In this document: piece after piece, positions 14,501-26,707 of the stretch
Position numbering within the stretch: position 1 is the stretch's first letter
Layout of the letters: every line of letters starts with the position of its first letter
Assembly: GCF_030704535.1 (NCBI RefSeq)
Contig: NC_081823.1
Location: 6,764,501 to 6,828,500 of the forward strand
Direction: 5' to 3'
Length of the DNA stretch: 64,000 nucleotides
Source of the DNA: Vitis vinifera
Taxonomy: Eukaryota > Streptophyta > Magnoliopsida > Vitales > Vitaceae
Program-made: the position numbers and the translations under genes
Notes under the pieces: model-generated
Database searches by the model: none
Told to the model about the DNA's origin: nothing
What the model saw: only the letters and a program-made list of their open reading frames with translations

Positions 14501-17500
14501 AGGTTGTTTGATCACTCCATTTGTTTGGGCACTGATGATATTATGGTGTGGTTGGAGATAAAGGGCAACAACTTTTTAGTTAAGTCATTTTACTCCTCCC
14601 TAGCAAGTAGGAGTGCGGAGTTGTTCCTTTACGGTACAATTTGGAATTCTTGGGTTCCTATAAGAGCTAGTTTCTTTGCTTAGGAAGCAACTTGTGTTAG
14701 GATTTTGAGTCAAAATCAGCTTAGAAGAAGAAGAGACGGGTGGTGATCATATTCTCCTTCATTGTATGAAAGCATGTATTTTGTGGCATTTGATTTTTGC
14801 TTTATTTGGTATACAGTGGGTGATGCACTTTTTAGTAAGAAGGTTGCTCTTGAGTTGACGCAACTCCTTTGTTGGGGAAAAAAAGAAGAGAAAAAAGGCT
14901 TAAAAGGTTGCTCCATTGTGCCTGTTTTTTGATAATGAGAGAGAGAAATAGGAGGGCTTTTGATAATTGTGAAAGCTTGGATCAAACAGTGAAAAGTTCT
15001 TTTTTGTATCTTTTTTGGGATTGGGTTAGAATGTATATTGAGAATGGTTGTTTGTTGTTAGTAGACTTTGTGGACTGGTTCGGCTCTTTGTAAAGCACAG
15101 TTGCTGGTTTGTCTTCGCACTTTTTTGGGCCTTTGGTTGCTTTGTATACATTGTGTATACTTTCTTTTTCCTTTAATACAATCTTCATTTACCTATCAAA
15201 AGAAAAAAAAAAAAAAACTGTGAACATCCTGGTCTCTTTACAAGGGAGCAGAGTGTCTCATAGCCTCTCAAATATTCAAAGAATGACCTTACAGAATATA
15301 TCCATTGTTCAAAGAATCTTTTCAGTTAGTTAGTCATAGTATCATGCTCTCCTTCCTTAATGCTACTTCTGAAAGCTGTAACATGCATTGCCAATCTTGA
15401 TGTTCTAGATATGCTCTGTAATGGTAGCTTCTCTCTTCATTGCAATTATGAAGAGGTCTGGATATTGATATTGTAGACCTTGTTGCTGGAGGAATATGAT
15501 TCCTATGACCCAATTTAAAGTGGACTTTGTTCCAAAGTGATGGTAAATCATCAAAATGCTTGTTCCCAACTCCATAACCATGCAATGAGTTCATTTTGAA
15601 TGCACTAACCAGGTAGAATTTGCCAAATCTTACTTTAATAACCATTTTCCAAAGATTTTCTTATTCTTACCCATATCACAGGATCTGTCTTCCTAGAAGG
15701 GCCTGTTTAACAAAGCTAATGCCTTGACCAAATAAGGTATATAGCATTCACAAACAAAGAACCAATTCTTTTCCTTTACATACAATATAAAGTTTCTTGT
15801 ATGAATAAAGAATTTGTAGGCTTGGTCCTATTGGTCATCTCCTTTGAACTATCTTATTGTTCAATTGGGGCCTTAAGTAATTCAACTATTAGTGTCTTTT
15901 GTGGTTGCCTTTGTATGATATTGTGAATTTGTACATCCATAATGAAGATTAAATAAAAAAATGTCCTTAAATTTTATGGCCATCATGTTTCTGAAGATTC
16001 ATACCTTGCTTGAAAAAGTTGTCCTGACCGACAACTTTAGTTTATGCTGGTAAGGTTAAAAGCCTTTGCATTTTATTTTTATATTTCCCTGTGGAGAATT
16101 CCTTGATGATCTCTTTAACCCATCTCAACCAGTGCATGTTCTCCTGCATGTGATATTTCCTAGTCTGCATTTTCTTTTAATATGAAGTATATTTCAAACT
16201 TATCAATTTGACACATTTTTATATAAGATGCATAAATCCTACTTTATCATTAATCTTCTGCTGACAAAGCATTTTGAACCTTTTCACACTTGCAGCTGAG
16301 AAAACTTTGGTCTGAGGAGCAATATGTACCTGGCATCCCCCTGGATGAGATTCCAGATCTAAATTGTTGTCTTTTATATCAGCAGTTGCAGGTTATTAAT
16401 TGTTGTATTTCCAGGAAAAGGCGCCATGTTATTGCCACTGAATCATTAGACTCTGTAATAAGAGAAGCTGGTTCAAACATCGAAGAGCCTTTTGTTTCCA
16501 AAGGTCTGGTTGATGAAAAATCTATTTTATATGCTAGAATTAGCACTGGGGAACTTGTCCTTCGATTGGGAGCTGGTCGCCCATCTGACAATTTAATGAT
16601 GTTGGAAACTGGTGAACCAATCTATGTCCCTGTTACCCAGGTTTGGTTAATACATCATGCTAAACAGCAATTTCCTTTTCTAGAAAATTGCCTCCTGTTA
16701 CCCAGTTTTGATCTATGTGCATCTGTACAATTGTAGGAAGGACCTTTGCTTACAGAAGATCTTATAAAAGAAACAGAGGAGTTTGTTCTACGAACAGGGA
16801 GGTTAGTGTATTAAGTAAATGCTGGTTAACCTGGTCATCTATTTTCAGATCCATCGCCATTTATGTCTTTGTATTTTTTTGGCCCAAAGAATCCTTCTTC
16901 GACCTTTAACCATGTAGTTTCTAGAAAATACTTTTAAATTTATGTTCTTTTGGGTGTTTCAACATGTTCTAAATGGCCCTATTGGAATATGAATATTACT
17001 TCTGAATTTGAGGACTTTTGAAATGTGCTCTTGGTTAACAATCGGTTACAATCAATGATGTACCAAATATTTGCAAAGAAGCATCGAGTATTTAACCATC
17101 CTATTGCTTATAAAAGTATTTGAACTACCTATCACTGTAGTTCTTCAGTAAAAGATGGTAATCTTGAGTAAAGGGTTCACTGTCTCTCAAAATTGCTGTT
17201 AGCTGGGATTCAGAAGGGAACATGAGTGTGTGTCAACATGCTAAGTGCAATGGTTAGAGAAGGTCGACAGTGAGATTATGGAATAATGTCTTGATGGTGT
17301 TGGCGATCTTGGAAACAGCTTATCCGGATTCTGATGAGCCTTGGATTCTGTGGGCAAGTTATGGCCAAAACTCAGTGTGGTGCAGTTTAGTGGATGACAC
17401 TATGACAGTTGATATACTGATTATCATATGCGGTTAAAAGGATTGGTAAATCATAAGATTTAGGTTACTTATCAGTTAGTTTGAGAGAATGAAGTAGGGA

Positions 17501-20500
17501 TTGTAAAATGGGTTGAAGTATCAGAAACAGAGAATGGAGTAGGTTTTATGGTTTTTATCAGCTGAGTGGCTTTCTGCAAGTTCATGACATCTAACACAAA
17601 TGGGAACAATGATTTTTCATTTGGAAAGACCTCAGATCCTATGTCCTTCATTTCAAAACCAGCAAACAGGAACTTTGTTCCCTGAAATGGGTTTGTATGG
17701 TAGATTATTTTTCTGATGCAAGGATGATAACGAAAAACTTCCCCACTTTCTTTGGTTCCCTTTAATTATCTGTCTATATCTAGTTTGTTTTCTTTCTGAG
17801 TTATTTCTGGTGCTGATTATTGTGTTCTAAGTTAACCTATGGTCTAGAGTCACTAATGTTTTTTGTTAATTTTGTTTTTAATTTTAATGAATTTTTCAAT
17901 CTGTTGTAACTAAACATGTGCAACAGTATAATCATAAAATGAATGTGGCATATCAGAGAATTATCCTTTCATGTATTCATGATCATATGTTTGTATTTAT
18001 TGATAAACATGTATATAAGATTATAAGGGGTTGTGATATTTCTTTTCATTTCTCCATAATACTCTTCCCTTCTAAAATTAGAAGAAGCAAGTGTTTCCTC
18101 TACTAAAGATAAATATTCTTTTTGTTGTTCCTTTAATCTAGGCATTCTTTGACAATTTGTCTCATTTTTTCCCCTATGCTCAGTGTTGGTGCTGGATGTT
18201 CTCAACTACTTTCAGACATGCAGGCTTTCAAGGTGAAGTTTTACTGTGAAGAAAATATTATTCATATTTCTTGATCCTCTAGATGCTGATTTTTTGCCTT
18301 GATATATGAAGAAAAAAACATGCGCAAGGATCAATCTGACTGACTTCTATTAATTATCATGTCTTAGGCTGCAAATCCTGGATCTATTTTAGAAGATTTT
18401 GTGAGATGGCATTCACCGCCTGATTGGACTGATACTGAGCCTAGTGATGAGTTTAAAGACACCTTTGATGGAGGTGATTCATTGTCTGCAAGAGGTCAAC
18501 TCAGTAGTAGAATGCGCAAGGAAGGTATATTACTGTACTATATTTCAGTCAATGCTGTAAGTCGGTGGGAGGAGAATTAAAAATATCAATATAACACTTC
18601 TATTTACAAATTTATAAGAAATGATTGTTAATATCTTAAACTGCTAGTGCTCTTTCTCCAGGCCATGTACATAGTATTTTACTTTTGGTTTTCATTCCAC
18701 CTAGGTACTTAGTGTTCCCAAATTCTGGTACAACAGTCTTTTAAGGCTGGATGATTGTGTGGCTAGGTGGTTGGCACTCTTTCAGTGTTCCAGGTGTGCA
18801 CAGTTTGGCTATTCAAATCACAGATTAAAAATTTTGCTTATTGGGATAATAAAAATTAGCAGATAAACTGCAGATATGCAGTATTTTCTAGAAAAAAAAT
18901 TATTGAATGGGAAAAAAATGATAAAAACAAAGTCTTCCGGTTCTTTGGTTGCTGATGGCATATGAGATAACATTTTTGGAGAAATTCTAACAGAATCTAT
19001 CTGAAGCTCATGCACATTTTTTTGGTGGCCAATACTAATGCTAATTTGTCTCTATTGATGTTATGGCAATGTTGTTGGTTTGAGTTGATTTCTTGGCGGC
19101 CCTAATTTTTCGTGTTGGTGCATCATGTGAGGAGTGTTTAGCAAACACCTCCTAAATTCCATATATATTGATGACCCTTTTTTTTATAATAAAATGGTTA
19201 TATGTTATGCTTAGAGGCCTCTATAAGTAGACTTGCTGAACTTATCTGGAATCACATTAACAGATTGCTCTGATAAAATGACTACTCATTGATATTCAGG
19301 TAATTTGTGGTGTGAACTGTGGAAGACAGCCAAACCATTGCCAGCTGTTAAACAAGCACCCCTCTTTGATGAGGATTTGGCCGTGTGAGTTGGAAGATGT
19401 ACTATTGATGTTACTGTTTTAAATTTTTTCCAAAGTAACAGAGCCGTCTGACTAGAATTATGTTGCATTGTTTCTGCAGGGAAGGTATTCTACATTTCCT
19501 AGACGACATCCCACCTTCTGAGCTTTTTAAACAACTGTTTGTTTCTTTAGTAAGTTCTTCAGCCAATCTTACTAAATTTACTGTCTTAATTCACTCTCAC
19601 TACGTTTTATGCTGATAACATAAGGATAATTTACTATGGTACGTTACTTGTGAATCAATATCTAAAAGCCAAGAATTATCATTAACTATAATCTTGTGGA
19701 AACACTAAATCATATTGGGTTTTAATGTGTGTATGTGTTTCATGCGACTTTGAGAGTGAAGTGATATGTCATGAACCATGATTCCGTGAAGCCTTAAGGC
19801 TTAATTATCTTCAACCATCTGCAGTAGCAACTCTTAAATTCTTCAATAATGTACACTAGCAACTCTTAAATTATTGAAAAAAATGAAGTATAGATATTCC
19901 AAGTTTCCTCTGAAAAAATGCAACTTTTTATTTAGAAAACCCAGGAGTGTGAAGTACTTGTGCTGCCTTGTGCTTAAATATTCCAAAGTTATTTATTTAT
20001 TTATTTAATATTTTTAGTGAAATTTGCCAAATTAAGTATAAACCTGTTGCTTTGTTTGTGCCCATTCGACCTGGTATTATCCTAGCTAATTTCTTTTTTC
20101 ATTTTTTGGGTAGATGCGTCTTTGCTATTTCTACTTGCACATTTATCAAGTTTCTAGACAGTTTTTATGACCTAGCAATTTTTCCACTGTAAGTTATTGC
20201 TAAAAATATTAGTTACATCTGCCATTTGGGGAAATCCGTAGGGACCATGTTTTAAACACTTAAGTTTCAACTATAATCTTTCCCCCGTTAAAGGGAAAGA
20301 CCTTAGATTTTAGAAGTTTGGTGCCCATATAAGTCATTCTTCCATGAAATTGCTTAGGCAGCCTGGACTATTTTGAGCTGATTTATGATGCTGCAATTTT
20401 CTATAGCCATTGGATAGAATCATTGATATTATTCCCATCTTCTGAAACTTGACAGAATGTTGGTAGCTTGTGCTTCAGCAGCAAATTCTGAACTTGAGAA

Positions 20501-21961
20501 CCACTTTCTTACGTTGCTAATGGTGTCTTATATTCTGAGATTTTCAGCTTGGTTTGGGATTTGTAATTGCCGAGGCCACACTCTCCACAAATAGTAATTT
20601 GTCAAAGCTTTTTCATGAGTGCAAAGACTACACTATTGCTACTTGTCAAAGAGGCACCTGGATTGACAAAATTGATGATCTTTGCCAGGTAGGTTATAGA
20701 AGTGACTTGATTCTATCAATTTATTTGGTTGGGAATTGCTTTATGCTGGTCTCTGATACATAGCTCCTGGACCCAGAAAAACATTAGCACATACTTGACG
20801 ACAATATACACACCAAATGGTTTTTGTTTTCTTTCATTTATACTGTCAATTTTATCCATGCTTCCCTGACATGCCTAGAATGAAAGCCTTATCAAATATG
20901 ATGCCTATCCATTAAAGCTCCAAGTATCAGAAGTCATCACATTTTTGATAGTCCAATGGAGCAAATGGGTTAGTTTCAAACGTCCCATGAGAATGAAATT
21001 GTTATTTTGTTTTTCCATAGCATTTGAAGGTTCAATCTACCTAAAGAGAATGGGAATGATCTTATTTTCAAAGAAAATAGTGTCCTTGCTTCATTATTAA
21101 TTGTCAATCTCTTAAGTCCATGGTTGGGGAGACACCCTTCCAGGGGTACTCTTTGAGATCACCTAGACAGACAATTAACTTTGTACTCATATTAAGAGTG
21201 TGTTTGGGTGCATTTCTATTTAAAGTGTTTTTTGTTTAAGTATTTTCTCTAGAAGTGTTTTTAGGAGGATCGTTTATCAAGTGCTTCTTCAGTAAGTACT
21301 ACAAGTAATTTCTTAACTTTTTACAAGTGTTTTCTAAAATTTTTAAAATGTTTGATTTTTGTACAAAAACGTTTTTTTTTTATATTCGAAGTGTTTTTTA
21401 AAAACAACACCAAATGGATTAAAAGCTGTTTTGAAGTAATTGCAATCTGCAGCACAAACTCTCTTGATTTGGGGTGTTGTGAGTGATATTGACAACATGA
21501 GGCAAAACTCAACAGAAGCAGCTAGGCTAGCCTTCAAATGCTATTGGGTTTGTTTTATTTTGAAGACATGTTCTTGAAAACATTGCTATGATTGTGATGA
21601 CTTAGCCACTAAAATTATGAAATAATTCCTGATATAGGTGTATGAAACCGTGGAGATGATGCTGCTCCATCCAGAGGAAATATTAAAGATCATGAAGCAA
21701 CCAGAAGAGGCGGCTGCCAATGCAGATGAACCAAAGCGTAGGTTTAGGAGGCTTGCTCAGATCTTTGGTGGTAAAGATAGACCAGCAAGAAAACCAGCAT
21801 CAAAAGACCAAAATGTCTCTGAAGAGAACCCTATCCGGCAACCATTCTCTAATATGTTTGATGGCAGGTCATCTTTATTTTCGAAGAAGCCTCCTAAACC
21901 TGACAGCACAATTACTGCTGACAAACCTCCTCTAGAAGAAAACGATTGGACGATTGTATGA
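8581..21961 (+). CDS. Rab3GAP catalytic subunit-like protein, 14 exons
   Basis: Exons joined by eye: 8581-8689, 8862-8926, 10874-11074, 11414-11511, 11956-12143, 12268-12449, 16296-16640, 16737-16801, 18184-18232, 18368-18524, 19300-19384, 19480-19549, 20548-20688, 21638-21961. All junctions are GT-AG and keep phase, giving 692 residues. Rab3GAP catalytic subunits act with a noncatalytic partner on small Rab GTPases in membrane traffic and autophagy. The family assignment rests on conserved blocks: [13 protein letters not shown] and NCCISRKRR (exon 7), [10 protein letters not shown] at the exon 7 end, and [13 protein letters not shown] at about residues 442-454 (exon 10), then [13 protein letters not shown] (exon 11). 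The N-terminus is basic and Ala-rich, and the C-terminus is a low-complexity basic tail ending WTIV. The start at 8581 is the first in-frame ATG of exon 1. The gene appears intact. Exon ends are my splice calls and are untested. Confidence 0.9.
9170..10690 (+). repeat. degenerate tandem repeat filling intron 2, period about 120-150 bp
   Basis: At least seven related units begin with variants of CAACAACC-CAG-GGATAAG and continue with AATTTTTAATCTTTGTCTAATA and TTCTTCTGATTAAGCA. Units start near 9173, 9318, 9466, 9607, 10309, 10432 and 10550, with partial copies near 10210 and 10655. The array is interrupted by the TRIM insertion at 9794-10204. Unit lengths and sequence are too degraded for recent expansion. 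Confidence 0.75.
9794..10204 (-). mobile_element. complete TRIM (terminal-repeat retrotransposon in miniature) in intron 2
   Basis: Two short LTRs (9794-9917 and 10056-10204) both begin TGTAA and end ATATCACA. They flank a 138 bp internal segment with no coding capacity. Read on the - strand, the base run next to the right LTR (10041-10053) is TGGTATTAGAGTT, a near match to the initiator-Met-tRNA primer-binding site. The polypurine tract lies beside the left LTR (about 9920-9927, CCCCC on the + strand). A 5-bp target-site duplication AGTAT sits at 9789-9793 and 10205-10209. The two LTRs differ clearly in length and sequence, so the insertion is old. Confidence 0.88.
13100..15217 (+). mobile_element. 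5'-truncated, decayed LINE (non-LTR retrotransposon) in intron 6
   Basis: Reverse-transcriptase motifs appear in broken frames in the sense orientation: [16 protein letters not shown] from 13148, [16 protein letters not shown] at about 13230-13280, the catalytic FVDDILIL at about 13559-13582, and [12 protein letters not shown] near 13765-13800. A zinc-binding RT tail-like segment ([12 protein letters not shown]) lies near 14580-14615. Many stops and frameshifts separate them. The element ends in an A-rich tail at about 15202-15217. The endonuclease region is missing, as is usual for 5'-truncated LINE copies. I could not find a convincing target-site duplication, so the left end is approximate. 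Confidence 0.85.
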
Positions 21962-22274
21962 ACATACATGATTTTGTTGATAATTGTAATATATTTTGAA
22001 ACAACCAGCTAATGAGATTTCCATTAGCAAAAAAAATTGTAATAATTTTCTTGTTTGATTTCCAAAGGAATGAAGAAATATAAAAAGCTTTCGGTGTCTA
22101 CTGTCTACAACATTGATCTCAAGTTGCTGCAGAAATCAGTAGTCAAGTATGTCTGCTTTACATATTGTAGAGAAAAATGGGCAAATCATGACCAAAATCA
22201 TATCACCAAAACAATGGCATCTCTCTGCATGGTGGGGCTACTAGCTACTAGCTATTAGCTATTAGCTATTAGCC

Positions 22275-22765
22275 TTACCTCTTCTCGTCATCAAAGGGAT
22301 TATTGCCATCAGGCTCCTCGGATTCGCCTCTCTTATCCAATCCGAGATGCCTGGAGATTATATCTGGCACGACAAAGTTTGCCAGCCAGTACGCAAAGAA
22401 AAGTAGCGCACTGTAATTGTCGAAAAGCATAAATGTTTAGCGTGAAATCTGTTGGGCATTTGATAAAATTTTCTACTTACTAGTTAGAAGTGTTTAAGAG
22501 CTAACCTGGTCTGGATCAAGACCGACAAGTCACCGGTGTTGGCTGGAGAATCGAAACCAAGACCGGAATTGAAACCAAGAGCGAGAGACACCGTGGTAAT
22601 AGGCCTGGTTGCAAAAGGAAATGGCCGAGAAACGTGTTGGCTCCGTATAAGATTGGTGGGTTGGAAGCTGGAGAGCCAAAGCTGTCTAGGTGTTCTGAGT
22701 TGGTGTTTGTATTTGAGGTGTGGGAGTGATGGAAGGTGTAGAGATTGACAGTAGATGCATCTCAT
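22275..22765 (-). CDS. small two-exon protein with one hydrophobic segment, function unknown
   Basis: Exon 1 is 22765-22506 and exon 2 is 22410-22275, joined across a GT-AG intron of 95 bp, for 131 residues. The N-terminal part is rich in Ser, Leu, Pro and Arg with very few acidic residues, which resembles an organelle transit peptide. It is followed by LALGFNSGLGFDSPANTG. The second exon encodes a hydrophobic stretch SALLFFAYWLANFVV (about residues 87-101) and an acidic hydrophilic tail ending NPFDDEKR. The gene is convergent with the Rab3GAP-like gene, and the two stop codons are 313 bp apart. I do not recognise the family. A single-span plastid membrane protein is a guess from composition. 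The start is the only in-frame ATG at the 5' end of exon 1. Confidence 0.72.
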
Positions 22766-25180
22766 TCTGAATTATATTAGCAGTTCGAAGGAGGGCTGCG
22801 TTCTTTAATTTCTTCTTCTCAATTTCTGATAATTTTTTTTGGTGGGTACAGGCTACAGCATACATATTTGATCTTCCATCCATGTGTATGTGGCGGATAG
22901 GATAACGTTTGAGAGCGTAGGATGTGTTTGGGCAGAGGGAAATGACATGAATTGACACCCTAACGTGCTTCTAGAGTGAGTGGTGACACGCGCCTTATTC
23001 TAAAATGATGAGCTGCTGGTGTCCACTGTACCCAACTTGCACCGTGGGACTCTTCTCTTCCCCCTCACGAGGGGCACTACTCTTTTCAAAATCCCACTGG
23101 TCATTAAAAAAACCGTTATTGGTTCGGAACTAATTGAACCGGAACCGTGGTGGACCACAACATGACAAACATTTATTTTACATTTAATATAAATTAAAAT
23201 TATTTATAAAAATAAGATTAAAAAATAATAATATTTTATTATATTACCAAAATGAATGATAAGAATAAATATATATTTATTAATTTATGGGTTAATAACG
23301 GCAAGGTTATTGACTCCATGAAAGTCGTTGAGCCTTTAAACCTATCAGATGTCTCTTTCCAATTGTCAAATATCTAGAAAGTTGATGAGTATGTGAGATC
23401 TAAGGATACTTTTAGCTACCTTACATTCGATAATATTCTACCCTCAATTAAAACTGGAATTGTCTATATCACTCAACTCAACATATAGATAAGAAAATGT
23501 TTCATCTTCTTGCATGGTTATACTTTGTAATTATCATTTTTTAAAAATAACTTTATAGTAGAAGTGCCCTCATGAGTAATCGAAAAAAAAAATATTATAA
23601 GCTTTTTTAGCACGTTTACGTGCAAAACTTATCATGATTTACACTATTAAATATGCTATAGAAGGGCATGAGATATACCTCACTATTTTCATTATCAAGT
23701 TTCTCCCATTTATGTTTGAGTTTTAATTATCTTGTGGATCTTCTAGTTCCATCCAACTTTAACGTATGTTTCCATCCAAATTCAACTATATTCTGAACTC
23801 ATTTTCCTTGCATTTTTTTGAAAAAATTTCCTAATATGAATAATTGTTTCCATCAAATGATTTCAATTTCAATTTGTTTTTAAAAACTGAAACAAAAAAC
23901 AACAGTTAAATAGGATAATAAATTTTTAAAAACAATTTTCTATTTTTAAAAATAGAAAATTGTTTTTAATCATTGGGCCAATCAGTCGATAAACTTCCAA
24001 ACAAGTCAAGCCCAAGCCCAAGCCCAAGCCCTAAGCCAGCAAGTCTTCCTTTACATGTCTTAAAGTGTACATCACCACCTTTTTAACACAATTGCTCACT
24101 ATAATTAAGATGGATGTAATTTTTAAAGAATCCTCTGAGTATTAAACATAACATTGTGGATTTTACAATCAGGTAGTAAATTGATAATTATGTAGATATA
24201 GATATGAAATCTTTAATGTTATTGTATAAGTGTAAGAACACAAATGATACAACTCATATAACGTGGACCATTCTTACATTCATAAATGAGAGATCATTCG
24301 TTATGTTATAAATTTTTTCATAAAGGATAAAAACAAATACAATTAACTTTTATGGCCTAAGTCTCTCTATCACATCTTTATCTACAACTTATACTCTTTG
24401 TAATTTCATTTCCATCTTATAATATTATCGATTTTATGAATTAAATATCTAGAGTTATTTCTAATAACTTTCCTTATCCTATATAAAGGAAATTTTATAT
24501 CATTATGTCACATCAATATCGGAATATCTTATAGGGATCAAGAATTTGAGAGACTTAACAATGGATAGTAACCCAAATCATGACTGTAAGCTCATTCCTG
24601 CTAAGTTAGTGGACCAAATACGGTACCTATCTGCTTGACAATGCAGTTACACATGCATCTGCAATATGCACTCATCTCTAAGTACTGTTGATAGGAGATC
24701 TGAGAAAAAATAAAATTTCACATTGATCTGGGTCAATAAAATGAAGGAATCAGGACATAGACGACTATTATCTGATTGGCAGAAGTATAACTGGCAATAT
24801 AAAAGAAAACAGTGAAGGTCCAACATCTTGAGAAAGCATTGCTGTTAAGTTGTTGGCCGACCTGACATTGCATTAACATAGGAGTCTCCTTGAGAGGGGC
24901 AAAAAACTAGGGTTTTAAAATGTAAAAAGAGCTAACTTCTTCAATCTCCTTTGTATATTCTTTGGGATTGTACGTCCATGCAGCTAATACTGTCCTCAAT
25001 AGAAGAAAAGGATTGTGTTGTGCCATTAATTATTTCTCATAGCTTATACGAGCCACATATCCGAGAGAGTTTGAGAAGGATCGCAGGATTGAAGATATTA
25101 AAGATAATCAAGCCCCTAAAGTTGCAGGAAAAAAACCCTTGTAATTCTGAAGCCAAGATCCCATACAATGAAAAGATTTA
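22766..25180. other. intergenic DNA between the small gene and the first glycine-rich gene
   Basis: No coding region is supported. The left part should hold the promoter of the - strand gene. At 24008-24032 there is a short CCCAAG hexamer repeat. Positions 23160-23300 and 23880-23970 are A/T-rich with an inverted TTTTTAAAAA-type sequence. Nothing recognisable as a transposon was found. Confidence 0.4.
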
Positions 25181-25184
25181 TCAC

Positions 25185-25363
25185 TCACATGGAGAGGTCA
25201 GATGTGGGGCAAGGTTGGACTTGTTTTTCAAAAGTGATAGTTGGGGTCATTAACTGTCTCAACACGGTTTGCAGATGGGAAGATGATCGCATTTAAAGCC
25301 TTCTCAGCTGTCATCTACTCGTCTCCATCCCAGTTGTATGCTTTTAACCACCTCTATATATTC
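25185..25363 (+). promoter_or_regulatory. promoter block of the first glycine-rich gene, shared with its paralogues
   Basis: From CACATGGAGAGGTCAGA through GGGGTCATTAACTGTCTC (25244-25261) to the TATA box CTATATATT (25354-25362), the sequence closely matches the region before the second gene. More weakly it matches the region before the third. The TATA box is about 70 bp upstream of the ATG, as in both paralogues. Confidence 0.7.
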
Positions 25364-25426
25364 TCTCCTTGGAGCCCTCTTTTCTCATCAGAAGTCATCG
25401 CAGCTGTTACTACTCTACTTGCAAAG

Positions 25427-25939
25427 ATGGCTTCTAAGTTTCTTCTTCTTGTGCTTTTTGGTGCTCTTGTTTGTACCACGAGTGCTGCCAGGAAGCTTCT
25501 GAGCCAAAAGGGTTCTTTTGAGGATGAGAAAAACTTCTTTCATCATCATCATCCTGGATATGGAGGAGGACTAGGTGGTGGGGGTGGTGGTGGTTTTGGA
25601 GGTGGTGGCGGTGGTGGCTTGGGTGGAGGTGCTGGCGCTGGGGGTGGAGCTGGCTTTGGTGGGGGTGCTGGAGTTGGAGGAGGTGGCGGGCTTGGGGGAG
25701 GTGGTGGTGGAGGGTTTGGTGGAGGTGGTGGAGGAGGACTAGGTGGTGGAGCTGGTGGTGGAGCCGGTGGTGGGTTTGGAGGTGGAGCTGGAGCTGGAGG
25801 TGGCCTAGGTGGGGGAGCTGGAGGAGGGGGCGGTGGAGGCTTCGGTGGTGGTGGAGGTGTTGGTGGTGGAGCTGGTGCAGGTTTCGGTGGAGGAGCAGGT
25901 GGTGGTGTTGGTGGTGGTGTTGGCGGTGGATTGCCTTAA
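25427..25939 (+). CDS. secreted glycine-rich protein 1 (cell-wall type)
   Basis: This intronless gene encodes 170 residues. The start at 25427 is chosen because the same MASK(F/L)LLL beginning with an ATGGC context is present in both paralogues. The longer upstream open frame would place the promoter TATA box inside coding sequence. Residues 1-20 form a signal peptide ending near TTSA. A mature N-terminal linker with RKLLSQKGSFEDEK follows, then a short His run. From about residue 45 to the end (GGGLP) the protein is Gly-rich repeats of GGG or GGGG alternating with L, F, V or A. Proteins of this class are usually exported to the wall, where they are thought to have a structural role. The substrate or partner here is unknown. 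Confidence 0.9.
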   Translation: MASKFLLLVLFGALVCTTSAARKLLSQKGSFEDEKNFFHHHHPGYGGGLGGGGGGGFGGGGGGGLGGGAGAGGGAGFGGGAGVGGGGGLGGGGGGGFGGGGGGGLGGGAGGGAGGGFGGGAGAGGGLGGGAGGGGGGGFGGGGGVGGGAGAGFGGGAGGGVGGGVGGGLP

Positions 25940-26702
25940 AGAATAGAAGATATCTATGTGTGTATTTCCATATTCCATGGCTCTTTTTCGAGATGTGTTT
26001 GGGATATGTTTCTTGGTTGTGAGATGTTTTCATTGTCTTTATTTTGTTTCAATCCTCTATTTCAAATATTAATGAAAGAATGACTTCTCATAAGCTATTA
26101 TTTACATTTTAAGTGATCATGCCTAATTCCTCCTAGAAATGGATGCTATTACCCTGTCTCTTTGGGATCCGTATAAAGCTTCCTTTCACCAAAACTTGTC
26201 GGATTCAAGCTAGCCATAGCTTGATCAAACTCATTTTGTTCATAAGATTCATCTTGCATAAGTTAACCTAGCCCAACATTCTTATATGTCAATTCAACTA
26301 ATATTCACATACATGCCTAGACCTTTTCTTTAACAGGAAAAATGATGCTAATAGTAAAATCATCAAAGATATAGGAGGGAAAGCCCTAGTGCGTGAAGAG
26401 GTCACAAGGAAAAACACCTATAAATTAAGAAGAATGCTTGATGATCGGAGGACAGCAAATTATGCTATCTCTAAATGAATGATCTACAAGACCAACCACA
26501 TATGAAACTTCCTTTGTAGTAGCCCAATGGAAACTAAATGTCAGCCAAAGGTTTCTGAGTCTAACAGATGAAAACTTGATTCATTAATGATCGTTCCATT
26601 TCTTCCCTTTAGAAGACAACAAAATAGAATCACGTGGCAAATTCCAAAATTTCCTATATATTTTTCCTACAAACTAGACTCTAGGCCACCAACCAATGAG
26701 AG
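25940..26702. other. 3' flank of the first glycine-rich gene
   Basis: The first 150 bp fit a 3' untranslated region, with AATGAAAGAATG near 26070 as a possible polyadenylation signal. I find no recognisable gene or transposon in the rest. It runs directly into the CTTTC target-site duplication of the copia element. Confidence 0.4.
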
Positions 26703-26707
26703 CTTTC
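26703..26707. repeat. left target-site duplication of the copia element (CTTTC)
   Basis: CTTTC immediately precedes the terminal TG of the left LTR and is repeated exactly at 40235-40239 after the right LTR. Confidence 0.9.

Noticed and set aside
25241-25426. Upstream extension of the first glycine-rich frame
   Set aside because: It covers the conserved promoter and TATA box and has no ATG-proximal conservation; the signal peptide begins at 25427.
25434-26033. Long - strand open frame rich in His and Gln opposite the first glycine-rich gene
   Set aside because: It is the antisense shadow of GGN repeats; reverse GGT/GGA codons give His, Gln, Pro and Leu. The same happens opposite the second gene.
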